64,000 nt of DNA from Acinetobacter proteolyticus (GTDB taxonomy: Bacteria > Pseudomonadota > Gammaproteobacteria > Pseudomonadales > Moraxellaceae): the NCBI RefSeq assembly GCF_000367945.1, contig NZ_KB849179.1:3143470-3207469 (forward strand), given 5' to 3'. This document shows positions 24,036 through 32,658 of this stretch, piece after piece (position 1 is the first letter of the stretch; each line of letters starts with the position of its first letter). The notes beneath the pieces are model-generated. The model had not been told where the DNA came from. It saw nothing but the letters and a program-made list of their open reading frames with translations, and searched no databases. Both the position numbers and the translations under genes were made by a program.

Positions 24036-25241
24036 ATGTCTACACCAATTATTCAATCTTTACTGGATACCGACTTATATAAATTCACCATGTTACAGGT
24101 GGTGTTGCATCAGTTTCCGCAAACGCATAGTGTGTATTTATTTCGTTGCCGTAATTTAGAAGATACGGTTTATCCCTTAGTTGATATTTTGGATGACTTG
24201 AATCAGCAGTTGGATTTGCTCTGTGAACTACGTTTTGCCGAAGATGAATTACAGTACCTGCGTTCATTACGTTTTATTAAAAGTGATTTTGTTGATTATC
24301 TGGAATTGTTCCAGCTCAAACGTCGTTTTATCCAAGCCAGTATTGATGAGGCTGGGCGCTTAGATATTCGCATTGAAGGCCCGATGGTTCAGGCGATGAT
24401 GTTTGAGATTTTTGTCTTGGCCATCGTCAATGAATTGTATTTCCGTCGTATTCGTAGTGATGAGGTGTTGCTTGAGGGTGAACGCCGCCTGCAACAGAAA
24501 TTGCTACAGTTACAGCACTATGCCCAAGAACAACAAGATAAAGAACCACCATTCCTTGTGTCTGATTTTGGCACACGCCGCCGTTATAGCTTTGAATGGC
24601 AAAAGCACGTGGTACAGGCCTTTCAGGCGGCAGCACCCAAAGTATTCCGAGGCACCAGTAATGTATTGTTGGCCAAGCAGTTGGGGATCAGCCCGATTGG
24701 GACCATGGCACATGAGTTCCTGCAGGCTTTTCAAGCACTTGATGTACGTTTGCGTAATTTCCAAAAAGCCGCATTGGAAGCGTGGGTGCAAGAGTATCGT
24801 GGCGATTTAGGTATTGCCCTGACCGATGTGGTGGGAATGGATGCCTTCCTGCGTGATTTTGATTTGTATTTTGCCAAGTTGTTTGATGGTCTGCGTCATG
24901 ACAGTGGCGACCCGTATGAATGGGGGGATAAGGCATATGCGCATTATCGCAAACTCAAGATTGATACCAAAACCAAAATGTTAACCTTTAGTGACGGTTT
25001 GAATTTAGAAAAAGCATGGTTATTGCATCAGTATTTTAAAGATCGTTTCCAAGTAAGTTTTGGGATTGGCACCAATTTGACCAATGATATGGGGCAGAAG
25101 CCGTTGAATATTGTGTTGAAATTGGTGGAGTGTAATCGTCAGTCGGTGGCGAAGATTTCGGATAGTCCGGGTAAGACTATGACGGATAATGATACCTTCT
25201 TGGCGTATTTGCGTCAGGTATTTGATATTGAAGAAGCCTAG
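24036..25241 (+). CDS. pncB: Nicotinate phosphoribosyltransferase
   Basis: Salvages nicotinic acid into nicotinate mononucleotide for NAD synthesis, using PRPP and ATP. It has 401 aa. The start MSTPIIQSLLDTDLYKFTM is the family hallmark, and further conserved parts are VSDFGTRRRYSFEWQ, GTSNVLLAKQLGISPIGTMAHE and FDGLRHDSGDPYEWGDKA. It is expressed alone. Confidence 0.97.
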   Translation: MSTPIIQSLLDTDLYKFTMLQVVLHQFPQTHSVYLFRCRNLEDTVYPLVDILDDLNQQLDLLCELRFAEDELQYLRSLRFIKSDFVDYLELFQLKRRFIQASIDEAGRLDIRIEGPMVQAMMFEIFVLAIVNELYFRRIRSDEVLLEGERRLQQKLLQLQHYAQEQQDKEPPFLVSDFGTRRRYSFEWQKHVVQAFQAAAPKVFRGTSNVLLAKQLGISPIGTMAHEFLQAFQALDVRLRNFQKAALEAWVQEYRGDLGIALTDVVGMDAFLRDFDLYFAKLFDGLRHDSGDPYEWGDKAYAHYRKLKIDTKTKMLTFSDGLNLEKAWLLHQYFKDRFQVSFGIGTNLTNDMGQKPLNIVLKLVECNRQSVAKISDSPGKTMTDNDTFLAYLRQVFDIEEA

Positions 25242-25606
25242 CTATTTTTCACACCCAAATCTGGTATGACCGTGGAATAACTCAAACGTTATGAGAGATC
25301 TGTATAGGCACTCTTTACTTTTGAAAGATCAAAAGTAACAAAAATCTTTTGTTGAACTGACGTCACATCCTTGATGCCGCAGTTCAACGGGCGGCATCCA
25401 TGCCGCCTCCGCACCAGTAAATTTTCTCGATAGATTTATATGGCTTAACTTTCGCAATTGTGAGCAAATTTTATACTTTTAATCCATAATCGTTGGACTT
25501 TTTGCTATATCTACTTTTCTGCTAAATCAATGCAAAAAATCAGACAAAGATAAAAAGTCGGCTATGTTAATATCATCCCCAATGCGGATGATAAAACAGC
25601 ATAACC
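25242..25606. other. Intergenic region carrying a three-hairpin repeat
   Basis: About 365 bp between pncB and the sulfurtransferase gene. It holds the repeat at 25301-25412 described separately. The last 100 bp are AT-rich and probably contain the promoter of the next operon. Confidence 0.6.
25301..25412 (+). repeat. Three-hairpin intergenic repeat, copy A
   Basis: 112-bp unit with three successive hairpins: TTACTTTTG/CAAAAGTAA (25315-25338), GTTGAACTG/CAGTTCAAC (25351-25388) and GGCGGCA/TGCCGCC (25390-25407). A second copy at 41941-42052 aligns without gaps and preserves all three stems through paired changes. The stem sequences vary while pairing is kept, so a folded RNA or DNA structure appears to be under selection. 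Confidence 0.85.
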
Positions 25607-26455
25607 ATGACTGACGTAGATTTTAAACTGGGTTTACTGATTGAGCCTGAACAACTGGTGCCGTATTTGGGCAACGAGTTGATTCGTATTGTCGATTTAA
25701 GCCGAGCTTCGGTATATGAACAATTGCATATTCCTCATGCGATTCATTTACAACCTAAATACTTGGTTGCACAACAAGAACAAGCCAATGGGGTATTGCC
25801 TGATTTAGCTGGTTTACAAGCCTTAATCGAAAAATTAAATATTTCACCTCAGCATCATGTCGTGGTCTATGACGATGAAGGTGGGGCTTGGGCAGGACGT
25901 TTAATCTGGAATTTACATTGCCTTGGTTTTAACCGCACCAGTTTGATTAATGGTGGCATTCATGGCTGGTTGGGGGCAGGTTTGCCGACCACAGCTGAAG
26001 TTGATCCCGTAAAGCCCGTTCCGAATCTGTTCCAGATTGATTTAGATACCGTGCAGCAGCATCGAATTGAATATCACGAATTGTTACAACAGGTCGAACA
26101 AGACAATATTCAGCTCTGGGATTGCCGGACCAATGAGGAATATACGGGTTTACGCTTGGCTGCGCGACGCGGCGGTCACATCCCAAATGCACTGCATTTT
26201 GAATGGAGTACTGCCCTAAACCGTGAAAATCATCTAAAATTACACCCGCTTGAACGCACACAACAACGTTTAGAACAATTAGGCTTTAATTTACAACAAC
26301 CTGTGGTGGTGTACTGTCAGTCTCATCACCGTTCTGGCTTGGCGTATATTTTGGCAAGATTGCTCAACTGGCAAGTGAGAGCCTACGATGGTGCGTGGAG
26401 TGAATGGGGCAATCGCCTCGATAGTCCTATTATTTCAGGGGAGTCACCGTCTTGA
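25607..26455 (+). CDS. Sulfurtransferase with two rhodanese domains
   Basis: Protein of 282 aa with tandem rhodanese domains, likely a thiosulfate or 3-mercaptopyruvate sulfurtransferase (SseA-like). The inactive first domain holds HHVVVYDDEGGAWAGRL, and the second carries the catalytic cysteine in VVVYCQSHHRSGLAYILA. An acidic linker separates them. Its stop overlaps the TTG start of psd by 4 bp, so the two genes are translationally coupled; the functional link between sulfur transfer and phospholipid synthesis is unclear. Confidence 0.88.
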   Translation: MTDVDFKLGLLIEPEQLVPYLGNELIRIVDLSRASVYEQLHIPHAIHLQPKYLVAQQEQANGVLPDLAGLQALIEKLNISPQHHVVVYDDEGGAWAGRLIWNLHCLGFNRTSLINGGIHGWLGAGLPTTAEVDPVKPVPNLFQIDLDTVQQHRIEYHELLQQVEQDNIQLWDCRTNEEYTGLRLAARRGGHIPNALHFEWSTALNRENHLKLHPLERTQQRLEQLGFNLQQPVVVYCQSHHRSGLAYILARLLNWQVRAYDGAWSEWGNRLDSPIISGESPS

Positions 26456-27303
26456 GTTTTGCAGCAGATTTAAAAAAACAACTCTTTATCAAAGCACAGA
26501 ATCTTGTGCCGCAACATCAACTGAGTCGTGTTGTCGGTAAGGTTGCCGCAAGTGAAAATGTCTTGGTAAAAACTGCTGTGATTCAGGCATTCAAAGCAAA
26601 ATATGGCATTGATATGAGTATTGCGGCGCAAAGCAATTCACTGCAATATAAGTCATTTAATGAATTTTTTACCCGTGCGTTAAAAGAGGGTGTCCGTGGA
26701 ATTGACGAACAAGCGGATAGCATTGTTTGTCCTGCGGATGGTGCGATTTCACAGCTCGGTAAAATTGAAGCGGGTGATATTTTTCAAGCTAAGGGTCAAA
26801 GCTTTTCAGTCGAAAAATTGATTGGTGATCCACAGTTAGCGAAGCCTTTCCAAGAAGGTCAATTTGCAACCGTGTATTTATCACCAAAAGATTATCACCG
26901 CGTCCATATGCCTTTGGCGGGCACATTGACTGAAACTTTATATATTCCGGGTGAGTTGTTCTCAGTTAACCAAACCACGGCTGAAAACGTACCAGGTTTA
27001 TTTGCACGCAATGAGCGTATGGTGTGTTTATTTGATACCGAACTGGGTCGTATGGCGGTGGTTTTAGTTGGCGCCATGATTGTGGCGGGTATTGAAACTG
27101 TTGCGACGGGTAAAGTAAAACCATCGGGCAAAGTTGAATTACAGCATCACCAAATGAAATTGGAGAAAGGTGCCGAGTTAGGTCGTTTCTACCTAGGTTC
27201 AACTGCTGTAGTTTTATTTGAAAAAGATAAAATGGTTTGGGAAGAGCAGTTTAAAGCCAATTCGACGGTGGTGATGGGTGAGCGTTTAGGTCATTCGGTT
27301 TAA
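26452..27303 (+). CDS. psd: Phosphatidylserine decarboxylase proenzyme
   Basis: Inner-membrane enzyme that makes phosphatidylethanolamine. It has 283 aa from a TTG start preceded by AGGGGAG and overlapping the upstream stop. The LGST motif near residue 250 (GRFYLGSTAVVLF) is the self-cleavage site that yields the pyruvoyl cofactor. Other conserved parts are VCPADGAISQLGKIE, YLSPKDYHRVHMP and NERMVCLFDTELG. It ends at a strong bidirectional terminator. Confidence 0.96.
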   Translation: MSFAADLKKQLFIKAQNLVPQHQLSRVVGKVAASENVLVKTAVIQAFKAKYGIDMSIAAQSNSLQYKSFNEFFTRALKEGVRGIDEQADSIVCPADGAISQLGKIEAGDIFQAKGQSFSVEKLIGDPQLAKPFQEGQFATVYLSPKDYHRVHMPLAGTLTETLYIPGELFSVNQTTAENVPGLFARNERMVCLFDTELGRMAVVLVGAMIVAGIETVATGKVKPSGKVELQHHQMKLEKGAELGRFYLGSTAVVLFEKDKMVWEEQFKANSTVVMGERLGHSV

Positions 27304-27322
27304 GTTGTTTTGAACTAAAAAT

Positions 27323-27358
27323 AAAAGCCTCTCAAAGCGTATATTTGAGAGGCTTTTA
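27323..27358. terminator. Bidirectional terminator after psd
   Basis: AAAAGCCTCTCAAA and TTTGAGAGGCTTTT form a 14-bp perfect stem with a 7-nt loop. The flanking A and T runs allow termination of both psd and the convergent AraC-type gene. Confidence 0.92.
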
Positions 27359-27376
27359 TCTGCATTATGCTTTTTC

Positions 27377-28192
27377 TTAACAAATATAGCATGTGGGTGT
27401 CACGCCTGTATGTTGGCGGAAAAAAGCAATAAATGCACTGTCACTGATAAATTCTAGCGTCTGAGCAATCTTACTGATTGTTTCCTTTTCCGCTAACATT
27501 TCTATGGCTTTCAATAATCTCCATTGCTGACGCCAATTTTGATAATTCATCCCTGTTTCTTTTATAAATATTCGGCTAATGGTGCGTTCACAGGCACCAG
27601 CTTGTTGGGCGAATACATTTAACCGTAAGGGTAATTCACCTTGACGAATACGTTCTATCCAGACAGATAAACGGCGATCTTGGGGAAATGATAATCTCCA
27701 GTTTTCTTTTGGCGCTGTCTTTAATTCTTCCATAAATACGGTCAAAAGACTGTTTTGAGATTCCGCAGACATATCCCAAGGCCAAAATGCCATTCGTTCA
27801 ATAACTGCAAATAAAAGCGGATTAACCGTAGAAATCTGAAGTGGGATTTGTCTCAGGGGTAAATCCGTTGAGAAGTATAAAGAGCGATAAGCGATGACTC
27901 CCCGCATTATTGCACGATGTAATACACCTGCTGGAATCCATGCCGCCCGGCCAGGGGGAAGTAAATAAACCTTTGTGTCCATTTCGATGCTAATACAGCC
28001 TGCTGCAGAAAACAGGAGTTGATGTCGCCCATGACTGTGTTGGCCCGAGTCATGTACAGGCATATCCGCAGCAATACCAATCACTGGAAGATGAAAATGA
28101 TCGGCATTAAAACAGGTGGTTGGGCTGATTCTCGCCATCTTGTCCGTTTTTTTATAGTTTAAGTCTGAATCATTGTAATCAGACGAATTCAT
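27377..28192 (-). CDS. AraC-family transcriptional regulator
   Basis: About 271 aa from ATG 28192. The N-terminal half is a cupin-like sensor (HDSGQHSHGRHQLLFSAAG, then LLPPGRAAWIPAGVLHRA), and the C-terminal half holds two helix-turn-helices (LNVFAQQAGACERTISRIF and ISKIAQTLEFISDSAFIAFF). The layout resembles NimR-like regulators that sit divergently next to a drug exporter, which is the case here: the neighbouring MFS gene starts 48 bp away. It probably controls that exporter; the inducer is unknown. Confidence 0.88.
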   Translation of the reverse strand: MNSSDYNDSDLNYKKTDKMARISPTTCFNADHFHLPVIGIAADMPVHDSGQHSHGRHQLLFSAAGCISIEMDTKVYLLPPGRAAWIPAGVLHRAIMRGVIAYRSLYFSTDLPLRQIPLQISTVNPLLFAVIERMAFWPWDMSAESQNSLLTVFMEELKTAPKENWRLSFPQDRRLSVWIERIRQGELPLRLNVFAQQAGACERTISRIFIKETGMNYQNWRQQWRLLKAIEMLAEKETISKIAQTLEFISDSAFIAFFRQHTGVTPTCYIC

Positions 28193-28200
28193 TTTCACAA

Positions 28201-28227
28201 CAATAGATAGAACTCAGTCAATAGATA
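28201..28227. promoter_or_regulatory. Direct repeats in the AraC/MFS intergenic region
   Basis: CAATAGATA occurs at 28201-28209 and again at 28219-28227, an 18-bp period. AraC-type regulators often bind direct repeats, and these lie in the short gap between the divergent starts. Confidence 0.5.
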
Positions 28228-28239
28228 AAAATTGTGCAA

Positions 28240-29367
28240 ATGAAGAAACAACCTCCGCTATGGTTATTAATTTTATTGATCATGTTTCCGCAACTGGTGG
28301 AAACGATTTATAGCCCTGCTTTACCGAGTATTGCCTCCTCATTTCATGTCAGTCATGAACAAAGTTCTCAAACGCTTTCAGTCTATTTTTTTGCTTTTGC
28401 CTTAGGAGTCGCCCTCTGGGGCTGGTTAAGCGATTGGATCGGCCGTCGTCCTACAATGCTGTTGGGATTAATGTGCTACGCATGCGGTGCTGTACTGGCA
28501 ATGTTTAGCACTGATTTTAATATTCTGTTGCTTGCTCGAATGATTGCAGCCTTAGGCGCTGCTGCTGGATCAGTTGTGGTCCAAACGATCTTGCGCGATA
28601 GCTATGAGTCAAAAGCTTTGGCACGTGTATTTTCCGTATTGGGAGCTGCACTTGCAATCAGTCCGGTCTTTGGCTTAATGAGTGGCGGCTGGATCGTTTC
28701 TCTGTATGGGCATATGGGGATTTTTATTGGGTTGTCTATATTAGCCATAGGCTTATTTGTCGTTACCGTGGTTGCACTACCAGAAACTCGTCCGCAAAAA
28801 ATGGTGAAGCCTAGGTTCTTTAGGCTGGGTTTTATTATGCTAAGAGATTCAAAGATATGGAAAGGTGTACTTTTAATTTCATTATTCAATACAATGATTT
28901 TCAGCTATTACGGTCTTGCTCCATTTCTGTTTCAGCGTTTGGGTTGGGGCGTACGAGAGTTTGGATGGACAGGAGGATTGTTGGCGATTTTCTCGCTATC
29001 GGGAAGTTTTTTCAATCGCAGGATGTTAATGAAAGGCTGGAAGATTGAATTATTGATTCGATATGCCTGTCTTTTCGCAATATTATCGAGTCTATTGGTT
29101 TTTGCTTTACAAGACGCTGCATGGTTTTTAGCACCGATGATGGGAATCGTGATGGCTTATAATATTGTTATTCCAAATATGCTCAGTACCGTATTAACTG
29201 ATTATCGGCAGAATGCGGGAACCGCAGGCGCAATATTGGGACTGACTTACTATTTATTACTGAGTGTGATGTTGGCTATTGCAGGTTTTGTTCAGAACTT
29301 AGGTCTTGTTTTGGCTGTTTGTACATGTATTGCGGGTTTTTTAACATTGCGAAAAAGGTTATTTTGA
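28240..29367 (+). CDS. MFS multidrug exporter (Bcr/CflA type)
   Basis: Twelve-helix major facilitator of 375 aa starting at ATG 28240 (an earlier GTG is 6 bp upstream). The signature WGWLSDWIGRRPTMLLGL is the loop 2-3 motif and PALPSIASSFHVSHEQSSQT is typical of the Bcr/CflA drug-efflux branch. Substrate unknown. The divergent AraC-type gene is the likely regulator. Confidence 0.88.
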   Translation: MKKQPPLWLLILLIMFPQLVETIYSPALPSIASSFHVSHEQSSQTLSVYFFAFALGVALWGWLSDWIGRRPTMLLGLMCYACGAVLAMFSTDFNILLLARMIAALGAAAGSVVVQTILRDSYESKALARVFSVLGAALAISPVFGLMSGGWIVSLYGHMGIFIGLSILAIGLFVVTVVALPETRPQKMVKPRFFRLGFIMLRDSKIWKGVLLISLFNTMIFSYYGLAPFLFQRLGWGVREFGWTGGLLAIFSLSGSFFNRRMLMKGWKIELLIRYACLFAILSSLLVFALQDAAWFLAPMMGIVMAYNIVIPNMLSTVLTDYRQNAGTAGAILGLTYYLLLSVMLAIAGFVQNLGLVLAVCTCIAGFLTLRKRLF

Positions 29368-29423
29368 AATCGTCAGAATGTATAGGTATATTTTAATCTT
29401 GAAGAATGACTCTATATTAAAAT

Positions 29424-30320
29424 ATGATTGAAGATATAAGATATTTAATTATTTTTGCGAAAATTGCTGAGTTTGGTTCAATTTCAAAAGGTGCTAAAGC
29501 ATTAGGCCTATCTACCACGACAGTGAGTATGCATTTAGCCAAGTTAGAAAAGAATTTGGAATGTGCCTTATTTTATCGAAATACACGGAAAATGACCTTA
29601 ACTCATGATGGGCAAAAACTTTTAGATACCGCCAAAATCATGTTGGAAACCTATGAATCTGGTCTTTCAGATTTTAAGCAACGTTCTATTATTAGAAAGA
29701 CACAATTGCATATTTCTATTCCTGCGGTTTTTATTCACAGTGATTTGATGCGCTGTATCACGACATTTTGTGAGGCATATCAGGGCTTAACTGTACACCT
29801 TACCTGTGATGATAGCCGAACAGATTTGATCGCTGAGAATGTGGATATTGCGATTCGAATTGGCGAGCTTCCTGATAGTTCATTTAAAGCTCGCTATCTA
29901 TTTCCTTTAGCCCGAAGTATTGTTGCAACACCTGACTTTTTAAAACAGCAGCAACCCATTACTCATCCTAAAGATCTGATCAATATGAAATGGATTGGTT
30001 TGAGTATGAGAAAAAATAAGAGAATATTGCGGCATCAGCACACAGGAGAGGAAGTTGAAATCTCCTATCAACCTCATATTTATGTGAATAATGTTGAAGC
30101 CGCATATCATCTGGCAAAATTAAATGTAGGACTGGCAGCGCCTCCTGATGAGTTAATCCAAGCTGATCTTGCACAGCAAAATATTGTGAAAGTTCTACCG
30201 AATTGGACACTTGAGCCGTTGAGTGTGTATGCGGTTTGGCCGGCCAATATTCCAGTTAATAGTATTGCGCATGCCTTGATTGAGCGGTTATATCAATCAT
30301 TTAACTCCAAAAGAGTTTGA
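29424..30320 (+). CDS. LysR-family transcriptional regulator
   Basis: Regulator of 298 aa. The N-terminal winged helix is FAKIAEFGSISKGAKALGLSTTTVSMHLAKLEKNLECALF, followed by a periplasmic-binding-like effector domain. Its 3' end overlaps the convergent LysE-type gene by 20 bp. The target is not evident; the MFS gene upstream is on the same strand 56 bp away. Confidence 0.9.
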   Translation: MIEDIRYLIIFAKIAEFGSISKGAKALGLSTTTVSMHLAKLEKNLECALFYRNTRKMTLTHDGQKLLDTAKIMLETYESGLSDFKQRSIIRKTQLHISIPAVFIHSDLMRCITTFCEAYQGLTVHLTCDDSRTDLIAENVDIAIRIGELPDSSFKARYLFPLARSIVATPDFLKQQQPITHPKDLINMKWIGLSMRKNKRILRHQHTGEEVEISYQPHIYVNNVEAAYHLAKLNVGLAAPPDELIQADLAQQNIVKVLPNWTLEPLSVYAVWPANIPVNSIAHALIERLYQSFNSKRV

Positions 30321-30906
30321 TCAACATATAAATCGATAAAATGATTAAAGACCCACCCATTAAAATATTCAGGATTTTGAGCTGGCGTGGATTAGTTAAT
30401 ATTTTTGCGAGTTTATGTCCAGAAATGCCCCAAAGCATTAAACAGATATAGCAAGTAATGAAATAGATTAGAATAAACAGAATCAAGGGATGATAACTCA
30501 CGGGGGAGGAAAATAATGAGATACCTGAGAGGCATGCTATCCATGCTTTAGGGTTGAGCCACTGTAAGAGAAATCCATCTGCAAAACTAGCAATAGATAT
30601 ATTTTTTAAAAGTTCAATCTCTGGTTTAGAAAATATAATTTTCTGACCAATATAAAAAATAAATAAAGCGCCTATACATTCTAGTATTTTGAAAAAGATA
30701 GGATAATGGCTAATCGTTTGACTAAATCCAAAGCCTAAAAATATTAATAACAAGCTAAAGCCAAGAGTTGCTCCCGAGATGAAGGGAAGTGTTTTCTTAA
30801 AACCGTGAATCAAGCTGGTGGAAAGAATTGTAATATTGATTGGCCCTGGTGAGATGGACATTGTGAATGAGAAAATAAACATACTTATAAGTATAGAGAT
30901 AGGCAT
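30301..30906 (-). CDS. LysE-family amino-acid exporter
   Basis: Inner-membrane exporter of 201 aa with six hydrophobic segments. The N-terminus FTMSISPGPINITILSTSLIHGFKKTLPFISGATLGFS has the SPGP motif followed by G-K/R-rich loop and is diagnostic for LysE/RhtB proteins. The middle WLNPKAWIACLSG is also conserved. The substrate is unknown. It overlaps the convergent LysR gene by 20 bp. Confidence 0.9.
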   Translation of the reverse strand: MPISILISMFIFSFTMSISPGPINITILSTSLIHGFKKTLPFISGATLGFSLLLIFLGFGFSQTISHYPIFFKILECIGALFIFYIGQKIIFSKPEIELLKNISIASFADGFLLQWLNPKAWIACLSGISLFSSPVSYHPLILFILIYFITCYICLMLWGISGHKLAKILTNPRQLKILNILMGGSLIILSIYMLIKLFWS

Positions 30907-31107
30907 TCTTTTGGACTTTTAAAATCAATTATTAGAATGAGATGATACAGTGATGAGTAAATAAGATTAGTCTGGTTTTATCAAAAGCAGATTTTGATTT
31001 TTCTCAGGTTTAGTTTTGATTTGGAACAAAATCATGTAAGTTTTTGCTTACACCAATTCAGGGCAATATCCCATTTTCAGCCTAAGCTGAATTGCCTAAT
31101 ATGAACT

Positions 31108-31237
31108 CATCAGGAACAGGAAGTTCCAAAACATAAAACAAGAATGATAAGTTTGCGCATCAGGATGTGAGATATGACAGGAGTTGTATCTAGTGAAAGG
31201 AATACGAAAAAGCCCGACAGGATGTCGGGCTTTTTTC
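31108..31237 (+). ncRNA. Candidate small RNA, copy 1
   Basis: A conserved -10-like box TAATAT (31097-31102) precedes a ~130-nt segment that ends in a strong terminator (AGCCCGACA/TGTCGGGCT then T6, 31211-31236). Inside, GGAAC-AGGAA-GTTCC (31113-31127) forms a small hairpin. The unit recurs at 32527-32656 with about one base change outside the terminator loop and contains no long reading frame. A family of abundant, repeated, C4-antisense-like small RNAs has been described in Acinetobacter baumannii, and this may be a member; that link is from memory. Start and strand are predicted. Confidence 0.65.
31211..31237. terminator. Bidirectional terminator, sRNA copy 1 and LysR
   Basis: AGCCCGACA and TGTCGGGCT arms with A-run before and T6 after; can serve the sRNA on the plus strand and the LysR gene ending at 31263 on the minus strand. 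Confidence 0.9.
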
Positions 31238-31262
31238 ATTTGAGCTAAAGCTCAGTCAATTT

Positions 31263-32168
31263 TTAGCTCACCTGCTTGGCACTATAATAAGTATGAATCG
31301 ATGCTGCACAACGCTCAACGATCGAGTCTTCATCCTTTTTCCAGATGAGTTTCACTTCACTGAGGGTGTTCTCGTCTTGGATTGGAATCAGTCTGACATT
31401 GCTAGGCAAAATCACTTTAAATTCTTCGGGCACAATACACACGCCAAAACCATTGGCGACCAGTTCCAATTGAGACCTTTTCCTTGAATAGATTCTGGTT
31501 CTTTTCGGACTAAAACCATTCACCAAACATAAATTGGCGGCCAAATAGCTTAAGCCACCACGGGCTTTATGCGGTACAGAAACAAAATTTAATGGCGCCA
31601 ATTCACGGATCGAGATACTTTCTTTTTCACCTAATAATGGGTCTGCAATATGGGCAGCAACATATAAAGGGGCCGTGTATAAACTGATCGAATTCACATC
31701 ATTTAAATTGTGATAAATCGGGGGCCGAATAAAACCCAGATCAATAGTGCCATTCAACAAATATTCCAATTGTAATTCAGAGGATAGGGTATTCATTTCG
31801 ATATCAATGTTATGGGTATCACAGAGCTGCTCAAAAATTTCCAGCTTGTTTTGATCCAACACAATACTACTCGAGTGCGCAATTTTAATGATTCGACCTT
31901 CACCGCGGCTGATACTTTGGGCGCTGACAATTGAACTTTTTAAATGATCGATATTGGTTTTTAAACTTTTATACAGTGCTTCACCTGCAGGTGTGAGTCT
32001 AATTTTCTTCTCAGATCGATCAAAAATCTCGAAACCTAATTCTTCTTCTAAATTTTTGATTTGTCGGCTTAGGGCCGATTGAGCAATAAATAGCTTTTCC
32101 GAGGCAGCAATAAAGCCCCCAGTTTCAACAATTGTGATTAGATAATTAAATTGTTTGAATGTCCACAT
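31263..32168 (-). CDS. LysR-family transcriptional regulator
   Basis: Regulator of 301 aa with an N-terminal helix-turn-helix (FNYLITIVETGGFIAASEKLFIAQSALSRQIKNLEEELGF), then an effector-binding domain of the CatM/BenM-like size class. The flanking sRNA-like repeats and the small gene upstream are its only close neighbours, so no target gene can be proposed. Confidence 0.9.
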   Translation of the reverse strand: MWTFKQFNYLITIVETGGFIAASEKLFIAQSALSRQIKNLEEELGFEIFDRSEKKIRLTPAGEALYKSLKTNIDHLKSSIVSAQSISRGEGRIIKIAHSSSIVLDQNKLEIFEQLCDTHNIDIEMNTLSSELQLEYLLNGTIDLGFIRPPIYHNLNDVNSISLYTAPLYVAAHIADPLLGEKESISIRELAPLNFVSVPHKARGGLSYLAANLCLVNGFSPKRTRIYSRKRSQLELVANGFGVCIVPEEFKVILPSNVRLIPIQDENTLSEVKLIWKKDEDSIVERCAASIHTYYSAKQVS

Positions 32169-32264
32169 ATCTCAAAATTAGATCAGTGCTTGTTTTTTCT
32201 ATATTAGATTAGATGGAAGAAATCTTATACCTTTTTTATAGATCCTTGATTCAGGTCGCTGACG

Positions 32265-32390
32265 ATGACAATGAGAAATAAGATTTTGACCTTGATTGCT
32301 GCTGTAGTGATTTGTCTACTGGCACACAGCTATGATCAGTATATGGGGGTGATGACGACAGAGCAGCCGATTGATTTATTGGGAGATTGA
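32265..32390 (+). CDS. Putative small membrane protein (41 aa)
   Basis: Short frame divergent from the LysR gene: ATG 32265 (or 32271) to TGA 32390. The peptide has a basic start (MTMRNK), one hydrophobic helix ILTLIAAVVICLLA and a short polar tail ending in IDLLGD. The ribosome-binding site (AGG) is weak. Single-helix microproteins beside a regulator are plausible, but this could be chance. Confidence 0.45.
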   Translation: MTMRNKILTLIAAVVICLLAHSYDQYMGVMTTEQPIDLLGD

Positions 32391-32460
32391 TACATTCTTG
32401 AGACTTATTGCGTTATGCTGAGTTACTTTTGTAAATGATGGACAGTTCAGCAGTGTACGC

Positions 32461-32658
32461 TTTTTCTTACACCAATTAGAGGCAATGTCCCATTTTCCGA
32501 CTCAGTTGAATTGCCTAATATGAACTCATCAGGAACAGGAAGTTCCAAAACATAAAACAAGAATGATAAGTTTGCGCATCAGGACGTGAGATATGACAGG
32601 AGTTGTATCTAGTGAAAGGAATACGAAAAAGCCCGACTTGGATGTCGGGCTTTTTTAT
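32461..32658 (+). repeat. Small-RNA repeat unit, copy 2
   Basis: Second copy of the ~200-bp unit at 31041, same orientation, 1.42 kb away. Its terminator T-run contains the stop codon of the convergent LysR gene (TAA at 32655-32657 on the minus strand). Confidence 0.92.
32527..32656 (+). ncRNA. Candidate small RNA, copy 2
   Basis: Same architecture as copy 1: TAATAT at 32516-32521, a near-identical ~130-nt body, and a terminator AGCCCGAC/GTCGGGCT (32630-32651) followed by T6. The only visible differences are one C/T change in the body and one extra T in the terminator loop region. Paralogous with the copy at 31108. Confidence 0.65.

Larger units (their letters stand above)
31041..31240 (+). 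repeat. Small-RNA repeat unit, copy 1
   Basis: About 200 bp matching 32461-32658 nearly base for base from TTGCCTAATATG onward, and with lower similarity before it. Both copies end just before the 3' end of a convergent LysR gene. Confidence 0.92.
30907..31262. other. Intergenic region containing small-RNA-like repeat copy 1
   Basis: About 355 bp. The right half is the repeat unit at 31041-31240. The left part is AT-rich and probably contains the promoter of the LysE-type gene. No protein-coding gene was recognised. Confidence 0.6.
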
